From Bradyrhizobium australiense (GTDB lineage Bacteria; Pseudomonadota; Alphaproteobacteria; Rhizobiales; Xanthobacteraceae), in contig NZ_JAAVLX010000004.1 of NCBI RefSeq assembly GCF_013114825.1, forward strand, positions 186,001-250,000: a stretch of 64,000 nt of DNA, written 5' to 3'. Positions within the stretch are counted from its first letter, which is position 1. Each line of letters starts with the position of its first letter. Both the position numbers and the translations under genes were made by a program. This document shows, in pieces, positions 42,881-51,084 of the stretch. The notes under the pieces are model-generated. The model worked only from the letters and a program-made list of their open reading frames with translations. It ran no database searches and was not told where the DNA came from.

Positions 42881-43774
42881 ATGGATGCATTGCGCATTTC
42901 CCGCCGGCAATCGATCGCCGGCCTATCAGTCGCCGGACTCGCGGGATTGCTCATTCCGCCTGCCTATGCCCAGCAGAAGCGCGAGACTACGGGTGTCGGG
43001 ATCGCCAAGAAAGGAGCGGCGATCGACGACGAGGACATTTTCACCTTCGCGCTGAACCTCGAGTACATGGAAGCCGAGTTCTATTTGCGCGCAACGACCG
43101 GCAAGGGCATCAGCGATACCGATGCCGGTATGGATGCTGGCAGGGTCGTGGGCGGCCACGAGGCCCAATTCAAAGAGAAGGCGATCCGCGAATTCATCGA
43201 AGAGACGGCGGAGAACGAACTGGCCCACGTTCGCTTCTATCGCAAGACGCTTGGCCGAAACGTCATTTCACGACCTGCGATCGACTTCGACGCCGGTTTC
43301 AAGGCTGCAGCTCAGGCTGCCGGATTGCCTGCCGATTTCGACCCATTTGCCGATGACATGTCGGTCCTGCTCGGCGGCATGCTGTTCGAAGACGTCGGCG
43401 TGACTGCTTACGCGGGTGCAGTTCCCCTGCTCAAGAAAAAGGAGTTCGTGGAGGCGTCGGCCGGCATACTTGCTGTTGAGGCCTACCACATGGGAATGGC
43501 CCGCTCCCAGCTCTACATGATGGGCGAAAAGGCATGGGACGCCGCCAACGCAATTTCGGATGCCCGGGATAAAATTGACGGAACCCCCGAAAAAGAAGAC
43601 CAGGGGATCCGAGTCGACGGCAAAGCCAACTTCGTGCCTTCGACCCCTGACGCGATTGCGTTCACGCGTACGCCGCAAGAGGTGCTGCGTATCGTCTATC
43701 TGGCCGAGAAGGCCGGTGTCAGCAAGGGCGGTTTCTACCCGAACGGAATGAACGGAGAAATCAAGACCACCTGA
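42881..43774 (+). CDS. Tat-exported ferritin-like (DUF/Ferritin_2) protein
   Basis: A 297-residue protein with a twin-arginine start (ISRRQSIAGL) and cleavage near AYAQ. The mature part has a ferritin-like four-helix bundle (DDEDIFTFALNLEYMEAEFYLRA then FIEETAENELAHVRFYR and GILAVEAYHMGMARSQL), with the carboxylate/histidine pairs expected for a diiron site. These proteins are known as ferritin-like or desiccation-associated and are periplasmic. The exact role is unknown; iron/peroxide handling under stress is the best guess. The EcfG promoter upstream fits general stress control. It ends with KGGFYPNGMNGEIKTT, also found in the decayed copy at 44.6 kb. Confidence 0.88.
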   Translation: MDALRISRRQSIAGLSVAGLAGLLIPPAYAQQKRETTGVGIAKKGAAIDDEDIFTFALNLEYMEAEFYLRATTGKGISDTDAGMDAGRVVGGHEAQFKEKAIREFIEETAENELAHVRFYRKTLGRNVISRPAIDFDAGFKAAAQAAGLPADFDPFADDMSVLLGGMLFEDVGVTAYAGAVPLLKKKEFVEASAGILAVEAYHMGMARSQLYMMGEKAWDAANAISDARDKIDGTPEKEDQGIRVDGKANFVPSTPDAIAFTRTPQEVLRIVYLAEKAGVSKGGFYPNGMNGEIKTT

Positions 43775-43982
43775 TTGCGCTACATACTCTGCCGCACGCG
43801 TTCGGACGGCCGGCGAGACAGAAATGGTCATCCCTGCCGAAGCGCGCCTGCGCGCGGAATTTGCTACCACCCAGACATTCATTGCTGCGCCGCTATGGTC
43901 GCGGCACAGCCAATATACCGCTCTGCTAAAAAAGACTGTCAGCGCAGACACCGCTTACGGTGCCGTACGCGTTGGAGCAGTT

Positions 43983-44360
43983 CTAGTAACTGCCTCCGCC
44001 TCCACGCGCACCGCCGCCACCGGATGCTCCGGGCGCTCGGCCTCTACCGGCCGCTCTGTAATGGCGACACCAGCCGTTGGCGCTGATGGGTCCCTCGACG
44101 ATCTCGCAGGTCCCTCCGCGGAAATGGACGCAGCCGCCGCAGCGCTGGGCTCCATTTGGACTATCGCGATACTGGGCCGATGCTTTGCTGACTTTTCGCC
44201 GGCCGCGTATCTCTTGCAGCAGCCCGTCATCTAATGGCAGAGGCGAAATCGACGGCGCCGCCAATGCCGGCAGCGCCATCCCGGCAAGTGCCGCTCCAGA
44301 AAGGGTTTTTCCAATAAAATTGCGACGCGAAATGGATTCCTTTTTCGAGTGCTCGCTCAC
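43983..44360 (-). CDS. High-potential iron-sulfur protein (HiPIP), Tat-exported
   Basis: A 125-residue periplasmic [4Fe-4S] electron carrier. It has a Tat signal (ISRRNFIGKTL then AALPALAAP) and the HiPIP core with four cysteines in the family spacing: AQRCGGC, GTCEIVEG and NGWCRHY. It ends with a Gly/Ala/Arg-rich tail. The start is GTG: CCAGGAGG lies seven bases before it, and an ATG further upstream lacks a ribosome site. It faces the ferritin-like gene tail-to-tail (208-bp gap). HiPIPs feed electrons to photosynthetic or respiratory complexes; pairing with a ferritin-like protein is notable. Confidence 0.9.
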   Translation of the reverse strand: MSEHSKKESISRRNFIGKTLSGAALAGMALPALAAPSISPLPLDDGLLQEIRGRRKVSKASAQYRDSPNGAQRCGGCVHFRGGTCEIVEGPISANGWCRHYRAAGRGRAPGASGGGGARGGGGSY

Positions 44361-44562
44361 GGGTATCCTCCTGGGTTGTGGAGGGACCATTCGCGGTCTT
44401 CCAGATGATCAAAACAATTTACCGAGGGACGCGTTGTCCGCGCTTTGCCGACTTTTCCTTTGCAGCGAGGTCTCACGCAGATCGCAGCTTAAGGCCGGGC
44501 AGCGCCAAGCGAGGTGCCCTCCCACAAAATCAGGGTAGCCATATTACCTCTTCTTCCCACCT

Positions 44563-44674
44563 ACGCTGTTCGAGGATATCGGCGGGACCGCCTATGCGGG
44601 TGCTGCGCCGCTCCGGTATCACCAAGGGCGGTTTCTACCCGAACGGGATGAACGGAGAACTCAAGACGACCTGA
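44563..44674 (+). pseudogene. Internally deleted remnant of a second ferritin-like gene
   Basis: About 110 bp align with two separate parts of the ferritin-like gene at 42881-43774. Bases 44566-44612 encode LFEDIGGTAYAGAAPL (original LFEDVGVTAYAGAVPL), joined directly to a stretch encoding GITKGGFYPNGMNGELKTT and a stop (original GVSKGGFYPNGMNGEIKTT). Roughly 250 bp between them are missing and the junction shifts the frame by one. The 5' half of the gene is also absent. It lies upstream of the HiPIP gene, in plus orientation. It is a relic of a tandem duplication of the ferritin-like gene flanking HiPIP. Confidence 0.85.
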
Positions 44675-44822
44675 AGTAACACCCTTCACGCTGCACTGTT
44701 CGGATCGGCCGCCTCGATGCGGCCGATCTTGTGGCGACCAGACATGCTGAGTTCGCGGCCGACTGTCCGGTTTTCATCAAATTCGCATCACTCGAATTGG
44801 CTGCGCTCCAGGAATCCAGGTG

Positions 44823-46010
44823 CTAGCCGAGCCAGCGCGCGATGCGTGCCACCGCTTCGCGCATCTCGTCGGCCGAGCGCGCGTAGGAGAAGCGAATGAA
44901 GCTGCGGCCGTGAATCGGATCGAAATCGACGCCCGGCGTCGCCGCCACATGCGCCTTATCCAGCATGCGGCCGGCAAACTCAAAGCTGTCGGAGGTGAAA
45001 TCCGAAACATCGGCGTAGAGGTAGAACGCGCCATCGGCCGGCAGGAACTTGGTGAGGCCGGCCTTCGGCAATCCCTCGATCAGGATGCGGCGGTTCTCCT
45101 GGTACCCGCGCTTGATCGCCTCCATCTCTTCGCGGCCTTCGAATGCCGCTTCGGCCGCAATCTGCGACAGCGTCGGCACCGAGATCGACAGGTTCTGCTG
45201 CAGTCGCTCGATCGGGCGCACCAGAGGCTCCGGTACCACCATCCAGCCGACCCGCCAGCCGGTCATGCAAAAGTATTTCGAGAACGAGTTGATCACGAGC
45301 GCCTGCGGCGAGAGTTCTACCGCCGTTACCGCCGGGAACGCATAGTCGAGGCCGTGGTAGATTTCGTCGGAAATGAAGCGGATGCCCGCGCCTTCCGCCG
45401 CATTGATCAGGCCGGTGAGCGCTTCGCGCGACATCATCGTTCCCGTCGGATTGGCGGGACTGCCGACCAATACGCCCTTCAGCGGTGCCTTGCGATGCGC
45501 CGCCAGCAACGCTTCGCCGGTCAGCGCGTGGCGTGTCGCGCTCGACGTCTCGATCAGCACCGGTTCACAGCCCAGCGCGGTCAAAATATGCCGATACGGC
45601 GGATACCCCGGCACCGTGACTGCCACGCGATCCCCCGGCTCGAACATCGACAAGAACGCCAGAATGAATCCGCCGGACGAGCCCGTCGTGATCACGATGC
45701 GGTCGGTATCGACAGTGCAGCCGTAAGTATCGTGGTAGTGCCGGACAATCCGCGCACGCAGCGTGGGCATACCGAGTGCGGAGGTGTAGTCGATCCGCCC
45801 CTCATCGAGCGCCACGTGCGCGGCCGCGATCGCGGTCCTGGGCGCGGGCGCCGCCGGTTGCCCCACTTCCATGTGAATGACATGGCCGCCGGCCGCCTCG
45901 ATGCGGGCCGCGGCCGCCATCACGTCCATCACCATGAAGGGCGGAACATCACTCCGTGTCGAAGGCGTCAGCAGCGCTTTCGCGCGATCTCTGAGTGTCG
46001 ATTCCAGCAT
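44823..46010 (-). CDS. Class I/II PLP-dependent aminotransferase
   Basis: A 395-residue aminotransferase of the aspartate-aminotransferase fold type I. The PLP lysine is in SFSKYFCMTGWRVGW; other signature parts are GSPANPTGTM, SDEIYHGLDY and the C-terminal arginine SFIRFSYARS. Substrates are unclear; the sequence resembles the broad-range aromatic/aspartate-like group. It stands alone, divergent from the M48 protease with a 228-bp gap. Length is normal; the start at MLESTLRDRA is the only good ATG. Confidence 0.92.
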   Translation of the reverse strand: MLESTLRDRAKALLTPSTRSDVPPFMVMDVMAAAARIEAAGGHVIHMEVGQPAAPAPRTAIAAAHVALDEGRIDYTSALGMPTLRARIVRHYHDTYGCTVDTDRIVITTGSSGGFILAFLSMFEPGDRVAVTVPGYPPYRHILTALGCEPVLIETSSATRHALTGEALLAAHRKAPLKGVLVGSPANPTGTMMSREALTGLINAAEGAGIRFISDEIYHGLDYAFPAVTAVELSPQALVINSFSKYFCMTGWRVGWMVVPEPLVRPIERLQQNLSISVPTLSQIAAEAAFEGREEMEAIKRGYQENRRILIEGLPKAGLTKFLPADGAFYLYADVSDFTSDSFEFAGRMLDKAHVAATPGVDFDPIHGRSFIRFSYARSADEMREAVARIARWLG

Positions 46011-46238
46011 CGATACCTGCTATTTGCACGGGCGCCGGCCGAATTCGGGTTCCCGAACCGGTTAGCGCCCCAGACTGGCCGCATTCGGTGGCTTGTTATA
46101 GCTTTTTCGAGCGAAGTGATACCGGCTTGGGTGAAGAAACGCGTTGAAATAACAAACTGGGCCTGTTTCTGATCTAATCAGAAACTGAACCGGCGTCCGG
46201 CCACATCCGGACGCACCGCCAATCGCCAAAGACCGCTC

Positions 46239-47639
46239 ATGCTCCGCATCACCCTACGCAAGATATCACTGAAGTTGACTGCGCTGACGACTGCGGTCGC
46301 CCTTGCCGTCGCGCCGATGGCCGCGCTTGCGCAAGAGAACAAGGGCCCGCCGGTGCTCCGCGACACCGAGACGGAACAATTGCTCCGCGAGTATACGCGG
46401 CCGATCCTGCGCGCCGCCGGCCTGGAAAAACAGAACATCCAGATGGTCATCATAAACCAAAGCGTCTTCAACGCGTTCGTTGCCGACGGCCGCCGCATCT
46501 TCGTGAACTACGGCGCGATCCTGCAATCGGAGACGCCGAACCAGATCATCGGCGTGATGGCGCATGAAACCGGCCATCTTGCCGGCGGCCATCTCGCCAA
46601 GATGCGCGAACAGATCGCGCAGGCCCAGACACAGATGATCATCGCCATGCTGCTTGGCGCCGGCGCGATGGTCGCTGGCGCGCAAGGCGGCAGCAACAGC
46701 GGGTTGGCCAATGCCGGCGCGGCGATGTTTTCCGCGCCGGGAGAAATGATCCGCCGCAACCTGCTCTCCTACGTGCGCCAGCAGGAGGAGAACGCCGATA
46801 AGGCCGGCGTGAAGTTTCTGACTGCCACCGGCCAGTCCGCCAGGGGCATGTACGAGACCTTCAAACGCTTCACCGACGAAAGCCTGTTCGCCGCGCGCGG
46901 CTCCGACCCTTACGTCCAGTCGCATCCGATGCCGTCTCAGCGCGTCGCTGCGCTCGAAGAGCTAGCAAGGTCGAGCCCTTATTGGGACAAAAAGGACGAC
47001 CCTGCCCTGCAACTGCGCCACGATATGGTGCGCGCCAAGATCTCGGCCTTCATGGAGCGGCAGGACACCGTGTACCGGCGCTATCCGCTGTCCAACAACA
47101 GCCTGCCCGCGCGTTATGCCCACGCCATTGCAACCTATCGGCACGGCGACCTCCGCAGCGCGCTCGCGCAGATCGATGCCCTGATTCAACAGCAGCCCAA
47201 CAATCCCTATTTCCACGAAGTGCGTGGCCAGGCGCTGCTGGAAGGCGGCAAGCCGCAGGAGGCGATTGCGCCGCTGCGCAAGGCCGTCGCGCTCTCCAAC
47301 AACGCACCGCTTATCGAGATGCTGCTTGGGCAGGCCCTCGTGGCAACCGGCAACAACGCCTACACCGACGAGGCGATTGCGATCCTGCGCGCGGCCGTGG
47401 CGCGCGAGACCGAGGCGCCGATCGGCTACATGCAGCTTGCGATGGCCTATGGCCGAAAAGGAGATTACGCGCAGGCGGACCTGGCGTCGGCCCAGGCCGC
47501 CTACCTGCGCGGCGACAGCAAGACGGCGCGCGATCTTGCGTCGCGGGCAAAAACGCGCTTCGCGATCGGGACGCCGGGATGGGTCAAGGCTGACGACATC
47601 GTGAACACCAAGCCGCTGCCCGGCCAGAAGGGCAACTAG
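46239..47639 (+). CDS. M48-family zinc metalloprotease with TPR repeats (BepA-like)
   Basis: A 466-residue periplasmic protease. It has a signal peptide (TALTTAVALAVAPMAALAQ), an M48 domain with zinc motif MAHETGHLAGGH and third-ligand glutamate in EENADKAG, and a C-terminal TPR region (about residues 290-460, GKPQEAIAPLRKAV repeats). BepA proteins degrade misassembled outer-membrane proteins and help LptD assembly. All metal ligands are intact. It is followed 126 bp later by the DsbA-like gene, probably in one unit. Confidence 0.93.
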   Translation: MLRITLRKISLKLTALTTAVALAVAPMAALAQENKGPPVLRDTETEQLLREYTRPILRAAGLEKQNIQMVIINQSVFNAFVADGRRIFVNYGAILQSETPNQIIGVMAHETGHLAGGHLAKMREQIAQAQTQMIIAMLLGAGAMVAGAQGGSNSGLANAGAAMFSAPGEMIRRNLLSYVRQQEENADKAGVKFLTATGQSARGMYETFKRFTDESLFAARGSDPYVQSHPMPSQRVAALEELARSSPYWDKKDDPALQLRHDMVRAKISAFMERQDTVYRRYPLSNNSLPARYAHAIATYRHGDLRSALAQIDALIQQQPNNPYFHEVRGQALLEGGKPQEAIAPLRKAVALSNNAPLIEMLLGQALVATGNNAYTDEAIAILRAAVARETEAPIGYMQLAMAYGRKGDYAQADLASAQAAYLRGDSKTARDLASRAKTRFAIGTPGWVKADDIVNTKPLPGQKGN

Positions 47640-47765
47640 AATTGAACCGCATTCGGCTATAATCGGACTTGGTCACCAAGGACTTGGCCGACCCGAACCA
47701 AGATATTCTCCAGGAGCCGGCCTTCAGCAGAATTGCCCGGGAACCCGCCGCACAAGGATTTAACA

Positions 47766-48533
47766 ATGCCCTCGTTCCGTCTTCTCATCCCCGCACTGTT
47801 CGCGTTGGCGCTTTGCGGCGCGCCGCAGCCTGCTGCCGCGCAGAGCTTCACCGATACCCAGCGCGGCGACATCGAGGCCATTGTCCGCAATTACCTGATC
47901 GCGCATCCCGAAGTGCTCGAAGAGGCGATGACCGAACTCAGCAAGCGTCAGGCCGCAGCCGAAGCCGCCAAGCACGAAGCCGGCGTCGCCAATCATGCGG
48001 ACGCGATCTTCAACTCGCCGCGTGGCGTGACGCTCGGCAACAAGGATGGCGACGTCACCTTCGTCGAATTTTTCGACTACAATTGCGGCTACTGCAAACG
48101 TGCGATGGCCGACATGATGGAGCTGATGAAGACCGACCCGAAGCTGAAGGTCGTACTGAAGGAATTTCCGGTGCTGAGCGCAGGCTCGGTCGAAGCCGCC
48201 CAGGTCGCCGTCGCCGTGCGCATGCAGGATCCGACCGGCAAGAAATATCTCGACTTCCATCAGAAGCTCCTCACCGGCCGCGGCGCCGCCGACAAGGCAC
48301 GCGCGATGGCCGTTGCCAAGGAAGTTGGCCTCGACATGGCGAAGCTGGAGAAGGATCTGAACAGCGCAGAAGTGCGCAGCACGCTCGAGGAAAATTTCAA
48401 GCTCGCCGAGGCCATGGGCATGAACGGCACGCCGAGCTACGTGATCGGCAAGCAGGTCGTGATCGGCGCGGTCGGCGCCGAGGCCCTCAAGGAAAAGATC
48501 GCCAACGCCCGTTGTGGCAAGGCGACCTGCTGA
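47766..48533 (+). CDS. DsbA-family thiol oxidoreductase (ScsC/Com1-like)
   Basis: A 255-residue periplasmic thioredoxin-fold protein. It has a signal peptide ending at AAAQ, a roughly 60-residue helical N-terminal segment (VRNYLIAHPEVLEEAMTEL) that in ScsC-like proteins drives oligomerisation, then the thioredoxin domain with CGYC in FDYNCGYCKRA and the cis-proline loop NGTPSYVIG. It makes or rearranges disulfide bonds in exported proteins. The ATG of MPSFRLLIP is used. A strong terminator follows. The gene lies downstream of the M48 protease in the same direction. Confidence 0.92.
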   Translation: MPSFRLLIPALFALALCGAPQPAAAQSFTDTQRGDIEAIVRNYLIAHPEVLEEAMTELSKRQAAAEAAKHEAGVANHADAIFNSPRGVTLGNKDGDVTFVEFFDYNCGYCKRAMADMMELMKTDPKLKVVLKEFPVLSAGSVEAAQVAVAVRMQDPTGKKYLDFHQKLLTGRGAADKARAMAVAKEVGLDMAKLEKDLNSAEVRSTLEENFKLAEAMGMNGTPSYVIGKQVVIGAVGAEALKEKIANARCGKATC

Positions 48534-48555
48534 GGCGACGCTTCGCGCATGCGTG

Positions 48556-48586
48556 AAAAGGCCGGCTCGACAGCCGGCCTTTTTCT
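48556..48586 (+). terminator. Rho-independent terminator after the DsbA-like gene
   Basis: Perfect 10-bp stem AAGGCCGGCT (48558-48567) with AGCCGGCCTT (48572-48581), a CGAC loop, followed by a T5 run. It begins 24 bp after the stop codon and separates the DsbA-like unit from the EcfG-driven DUF1236 gene. Confidence 0.95.
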
Positions 48587-48657
48587 TTGCGGCATTATGC
48601 TGCGCAACGGTTCATCCCGCGTTCACAAAACAAAGTCCGCGGAACCGCCAACTATCA

Positions 48658-48682
48658 GGAACATCAGGCAATTCCTTTCGTT
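48658..48682 (+). promoter_or_regulatory. EcfG-type general stress promoter
   Basis: GGAAC (48658-48662), a 16-bp spacer and CGTT (48679-48682) match the sigma-EcfG consensus. It lies about 40 bp before the DUF1236 ATG. It is the second such site in the window and uses the same 16-bp spacing as the one before the ferritin-like gene. Confidence 0.82.
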
Positions 48683-48720
48683 GTCGGCGCGGGCAATGCA
48701 AATACGTGAGGAGACATTCG

Positions 48721-49554
48721 ATGAGTAATCGCTTTCTGATGACGGTCGCCGCGGCGGCCCTGATCGCCGGAACCGGCTTTGCGAATGCGCAGGGCACCGG
48801 CATGGGACGGGGCGACGCAGGGTCGGCCGGTTCTGCAGCGCAGCAGAGCGCGCCTTCTTCTGAGCGCGGCGGCACCTCGTCGGGCACCATGCAACGCGAT
48901 AGCGGTGGCAAGTCCGAGATGAAGGGTGCGCAGTCCGAGCAGAAGTCGATGGGCGCCGAAAAGAACCAGCGCGCCGACGAACACATGAAGGGCGGCAAGG
49001 ACATGAAGGCCGAGGGCAAGGAGGACCGCGGCGGCATGAAGGCCGACCAACAGAAGGCCGAACAGAAGGGCGAAAAGGGCCAGACGACCGGCCAGGGCAC
49101 GACGCAACGTGATCAGAGCACGACGCAGCATCGTGATCAGTCCACGACCCAGCAGCGTGACCAGACCACCCAGGGTCGCGATCAAATGCAGAACCGTGAC
49201 CAGAAGGCCCAGGGTCAGCAGGACCGCACCCAGACGCAGACCCAGACTCAGGGCGGAGCCGCGGGCCAAAGCACGACAACGGGTCAGGCCGGCGCGGGCG
49301 CCAAGCTCTCGACCGAGCAGCGCACCCAGATCACCACCGCGATCAAGGAGACGCACGTTCAGCCGGTGACGAACGTGAACTTCTCGGTTTCGGTCGGCAC
49401 CCACGTACCGCGCGACGTGACGTTCCATACGCTGCCGGAGCGCGTCGTGACCATCTATCCGGAATGGCGCAGGTACAAGTACATCCTCGTCAAGGAGCAG
49501 ATCGTGATCGTGGATCCGAACACCTACGAAATCGTGGCGGTTCTGGAATCCTAA
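48721..49554 (+). CDS. DUF1236 secreted protein with Gln/Thr/Arg/Asp-rich repeats
   Basis: A 277-residue exported protein. Signal peptide ends near FANAQ (residue 24). The middle (about residues 30-190) is disordered and hydrophilic: Lys/Glu/Met-rich first, then imperfect repeats such as RDQSTTQ and QTQTQTQ (about 49099-49245). The C-terminal DUF1236 domain has PRDVTFHTLPERVVTIYPEW, ending IVDPNTYEIV. DUF1236 is common in Bradyrhizobium and its function is unknown. The EcfG promoter marks it as a stress protein; the hydrophilic repeats resemble desiccation-protection proteins. The ATG at 48721 follows GAGGAG. Confidence 0.9.
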   Translation: MSNRFLMTVAAAALIAGTGFANAQGTGMGRGDAGSAGSAAQQSAPSSERGGTSSGTMQRDSGGKSEMKGAQSEQKSMGAEKNQRADEHMKGGKDMKAEGKEDRGGMKADQQKAEQKGEKGQTTGQGTTQRDQSTTQHRDQSTTQQRDQTTQGRDQMQNRDQKAQGQQDRTQTQTQTQGGAAGQSTTTGQAGAGAKLSTEQRTQITTAIKETHVQPVTNVNFSVSVGTHVPRDVTFHTLPERVVTIYPEWRRYKYILVKEQIVIVDPNTYEIVAVLES

Positions 49555-49576
49555 TCGCGGGCTTTTCGCAAGGATC

Positions 49577-49604
49577 AGGGCGGGCAGAAATGCCCGCCCT
49601 TTTC
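49577..49604 (+). terminator. Rho-independent terminator after the DUF1236 gene
   Basis: Perfect 10-bp stem AGGGCGGGCA (49577-49586) and TGCCCGCCCT (49591-49600) with a GAAA tetraloop, then TTT. It is 23 bp after the stop codon. The short U-tract makes it slightly weaker than the rne terminator. Confidence 0.9.
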
Positions 49605-49944
49605 GCTGACGAAGGCGGGACCAGCCACAGCAGTCGAAATGACGGCGGGGCTACAACCTGGTTTACCTGTCATGGCGCCGCTCCACCATGAGCAGCATTG
49701 TTTCCATCGCATTCGGCCCCAAGGGATGCCTTGAAGACGAATGGCGGGTGGATAATCGGCGCGCGGGCGGCCCGGCAGTCGATTCAGCCGCATTGGTTAA
49801 TGAGTAAATTCAGCGGGTTATATGCGCCTTTTTATGAACAGGATAAGGCCCATGAAAGGGTCCAGAGCGGCCTAAAGGCTTTCCCTTGGCCGCGTTGTTA
49901 CCTATAACCCCGCGACCCGCCCGCCCCTTTTTGCTGGAATCCAG
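49605..49944. other. Region between DUF1236 and aroQ
   Basis: This 340-bp stretch has no supported gene. It should hold the aroQ-accB-accC promoter; an ACCTATAAC box near 49898 is a possible -10 but I find no convincing -35. A weak hairpin, GCGGCC pairing with GGCCGC (about 49870-49896), lies in the presumed leader. Confidence 0.4.
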
Positions 49945-50424
49945 ATGGCCCAAGGAAGCGCCCAAGCCTCTGCCGCGACGATCTATGTGCTCAACGGCCC
50001 GAACCTCAACATGTTGGGGACGCGCGAGCCGGAAACCTACGGCCATGCGAGCCTCGCCGATGTCGAAAAACTTTGCGTCGAAACGGCAGCGCAGTTCGGC
50101 CTAAAGGCCGATTGCCGCCAATCCAACCGCGAGGGCGAACTGATCGACTTCATCCATGAGGCGCACGCCAAGAAGGCGGCCGGCATCATCATCAACGCCG
50201 GTGGTTATTCGCACACCTCGATCGCGTTGCACGATGCGCTGGTCGCGGTGAAAATCCCGACAGTGGAAGTGCACATCAGCAACATTCACGCGCGCGAGAG
50301 CTTCCGTCACCACTCCTTCACGGCCATGGCCGCCTTTGCATCGCTGTGCGGCTTCGGCATCGACGGCTACCGGCTCGCAATATCAGGCCTGGCCGCCAAA
50401 CTCGGCGCCAGAGCGAAGACCTGA
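49945..50424 (+). CDS. aroQ: 3-dehydroquinate dehydratase, type II
   Basis: A 159-residue dodecameric type II dehydroquinase, third step of the shikimate pathway. Catalytic and binding motifs are all present: [17 protein letters not shown] (with the catalytic Tyr/Arg region), [16 protein letters not shown], and [17 protein letters not shown] with the catalytic His. The ATG of MAQGSAQAS is used, about ten residues before the usual family start. It is the first gene of aroQ-accB-accC, a conserved alphaproteobacterial order. Confidence 0.97.
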   Translation: MAQGSAQASAATIYVLNGPNLNMLGTREPETYGHASLADVEKLCVETAAQFGLKADCRQSNREGELIDFIHEAHAKKAAGIIINAGGYSHTSIALHDALVAVKIPTVEVHISNIHARESFRHHSFTAMAAFASLCGFGIDGYRLAISGLAAKLGARAKT

Positions 50425-50459
50425 CTTCAAGAACTGACCTCAAAACCTGACGTCAAACG
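50421..50459. repeat. Three tandem 13-bp repeats across the aroQ stop codon
   Basis: CTGACTTCAAGAA, CTGACCTCAAAAC and CTGACGTCAAACG follow one another directly; the core CTGACnTCAA is constant. The first unit holds the aroQ stop codon. A fourth partial CCTGACGCTT follows 10 bp later. The meaning is unknown; it could be a slippage product or a regulator site for accB. Confidence 0.75.
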
Positions 50460-50514
50460 ACACCAATCCTGACGCTTAAGCCGTCACCCACATCGAGAAT
50501 TCCGGATCAAGAGC

Positions 50515-50997
50515 ATGGCCCGCCAGCCCGACAACAAGACAGCGGACAAATCAGCCGCCAATCTGAAGAGCGACGACAGCGCGCTCATTCGCGAACTCGC
50601 GCTGTTGCTGGATGAGACCAGCCTGACCGAGATCGAGATCGAGCGCGCCGGCCTGCGGGTGCGCGTCGCGCGCAACATCAGCGTGGCGGCGGCGATGCCG
50701 AGCTTCCAGCCGGCGCCGGCTGCGGCGGCGGCGATCCCTGCGGGGGCCGATCTGGCCAAGCATCCGGGCGTGGTCCCCTCGCCGATGGTCGGCACCGCCT
50801 ATTGGGCGCCGGAGCCCGGCGCCAAGCCGTTCATCGAGGTCGGCACCAAGGTTTCGGCCGGCCAGACTCTCCTGATCATCGAAGCGATGAAGACGATGAA
50901 CCAGATCCCGTCGCCGCGCGCGGGCACGGTGACGCAAATTCTCGTCGAGGACGGCCAGCCGGTCGAATTTGGCGAACCATTGGTCATTATTGAGTAG
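50515..50997 (+). CDS. accB: Acetyl-CoA carboxylase biotin carboxyl carrier protein
   Basis: A 160-residue BCCP that carries carboxybiotin in acetyl-CoA carboxylase, the first step of fatty acid synthesis. The C-terminal biotinyl domain has the biotin lysine in EAMKTMNQ and the bacterial thumb-like insert before it. Ala/Pro-rich linker (about residues 55-85) joins it to the N-terminal helical part ([20 protein letters not shown]) that binds AccC. It is followed by accC after an 87-bp gap with a palindromic heptamer repeat. Confidence 0.97.
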   Translation: MARQPDNKTADKSAANLKSDDSALIRELALLLDETSLTEIEIERAGLRVRVARNISVAAAMPSFQPAPAAAAAIPAGADLAKHPGVVPSPMVGTAYWAPEPGAKPFIEVGTKVSAGQTLLIIEAMKTMNQIPSPRAGTVTQILVEDGQPVEFGEPLVIIE

Positions 50998-51072
50998 ATG
51001 GCGAATGGCGAGTGGCGAGTATCGAATGGTTTCTTGCGCTGACCATTCGCCATTCGCCATTCGCTACTCGCC
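50998..51072. repeat. Heptamer-based inverted repeat between accB and accC
   Basis: Two roughly 31-bp arms, 51000-51030 and about 51041-51071, are inverted copies with about 6 mismatches. Both consist of imperfect 7-bp units like GGCGAAT/GGCGAGT. Transcribed, they would form a long, imperfect hairpin starting at the accB stop. Similar heptamer-repeat elements are typical of Bradyrhizobium genomes. It may moderate accC expression or protect the accB mRNA end. Confidence 0.8.
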
Positions 51073-51084
51073 GGCGGGAGCCGC

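Noticed and set aside
44378..44674. Open frame covering the second KGGFYPNGMNGELKTT sequence
   Set aside because: Only the last part resembles a protein family; the upstream codons are unrelated. It is better read as a deleted duplicate than as a gene.
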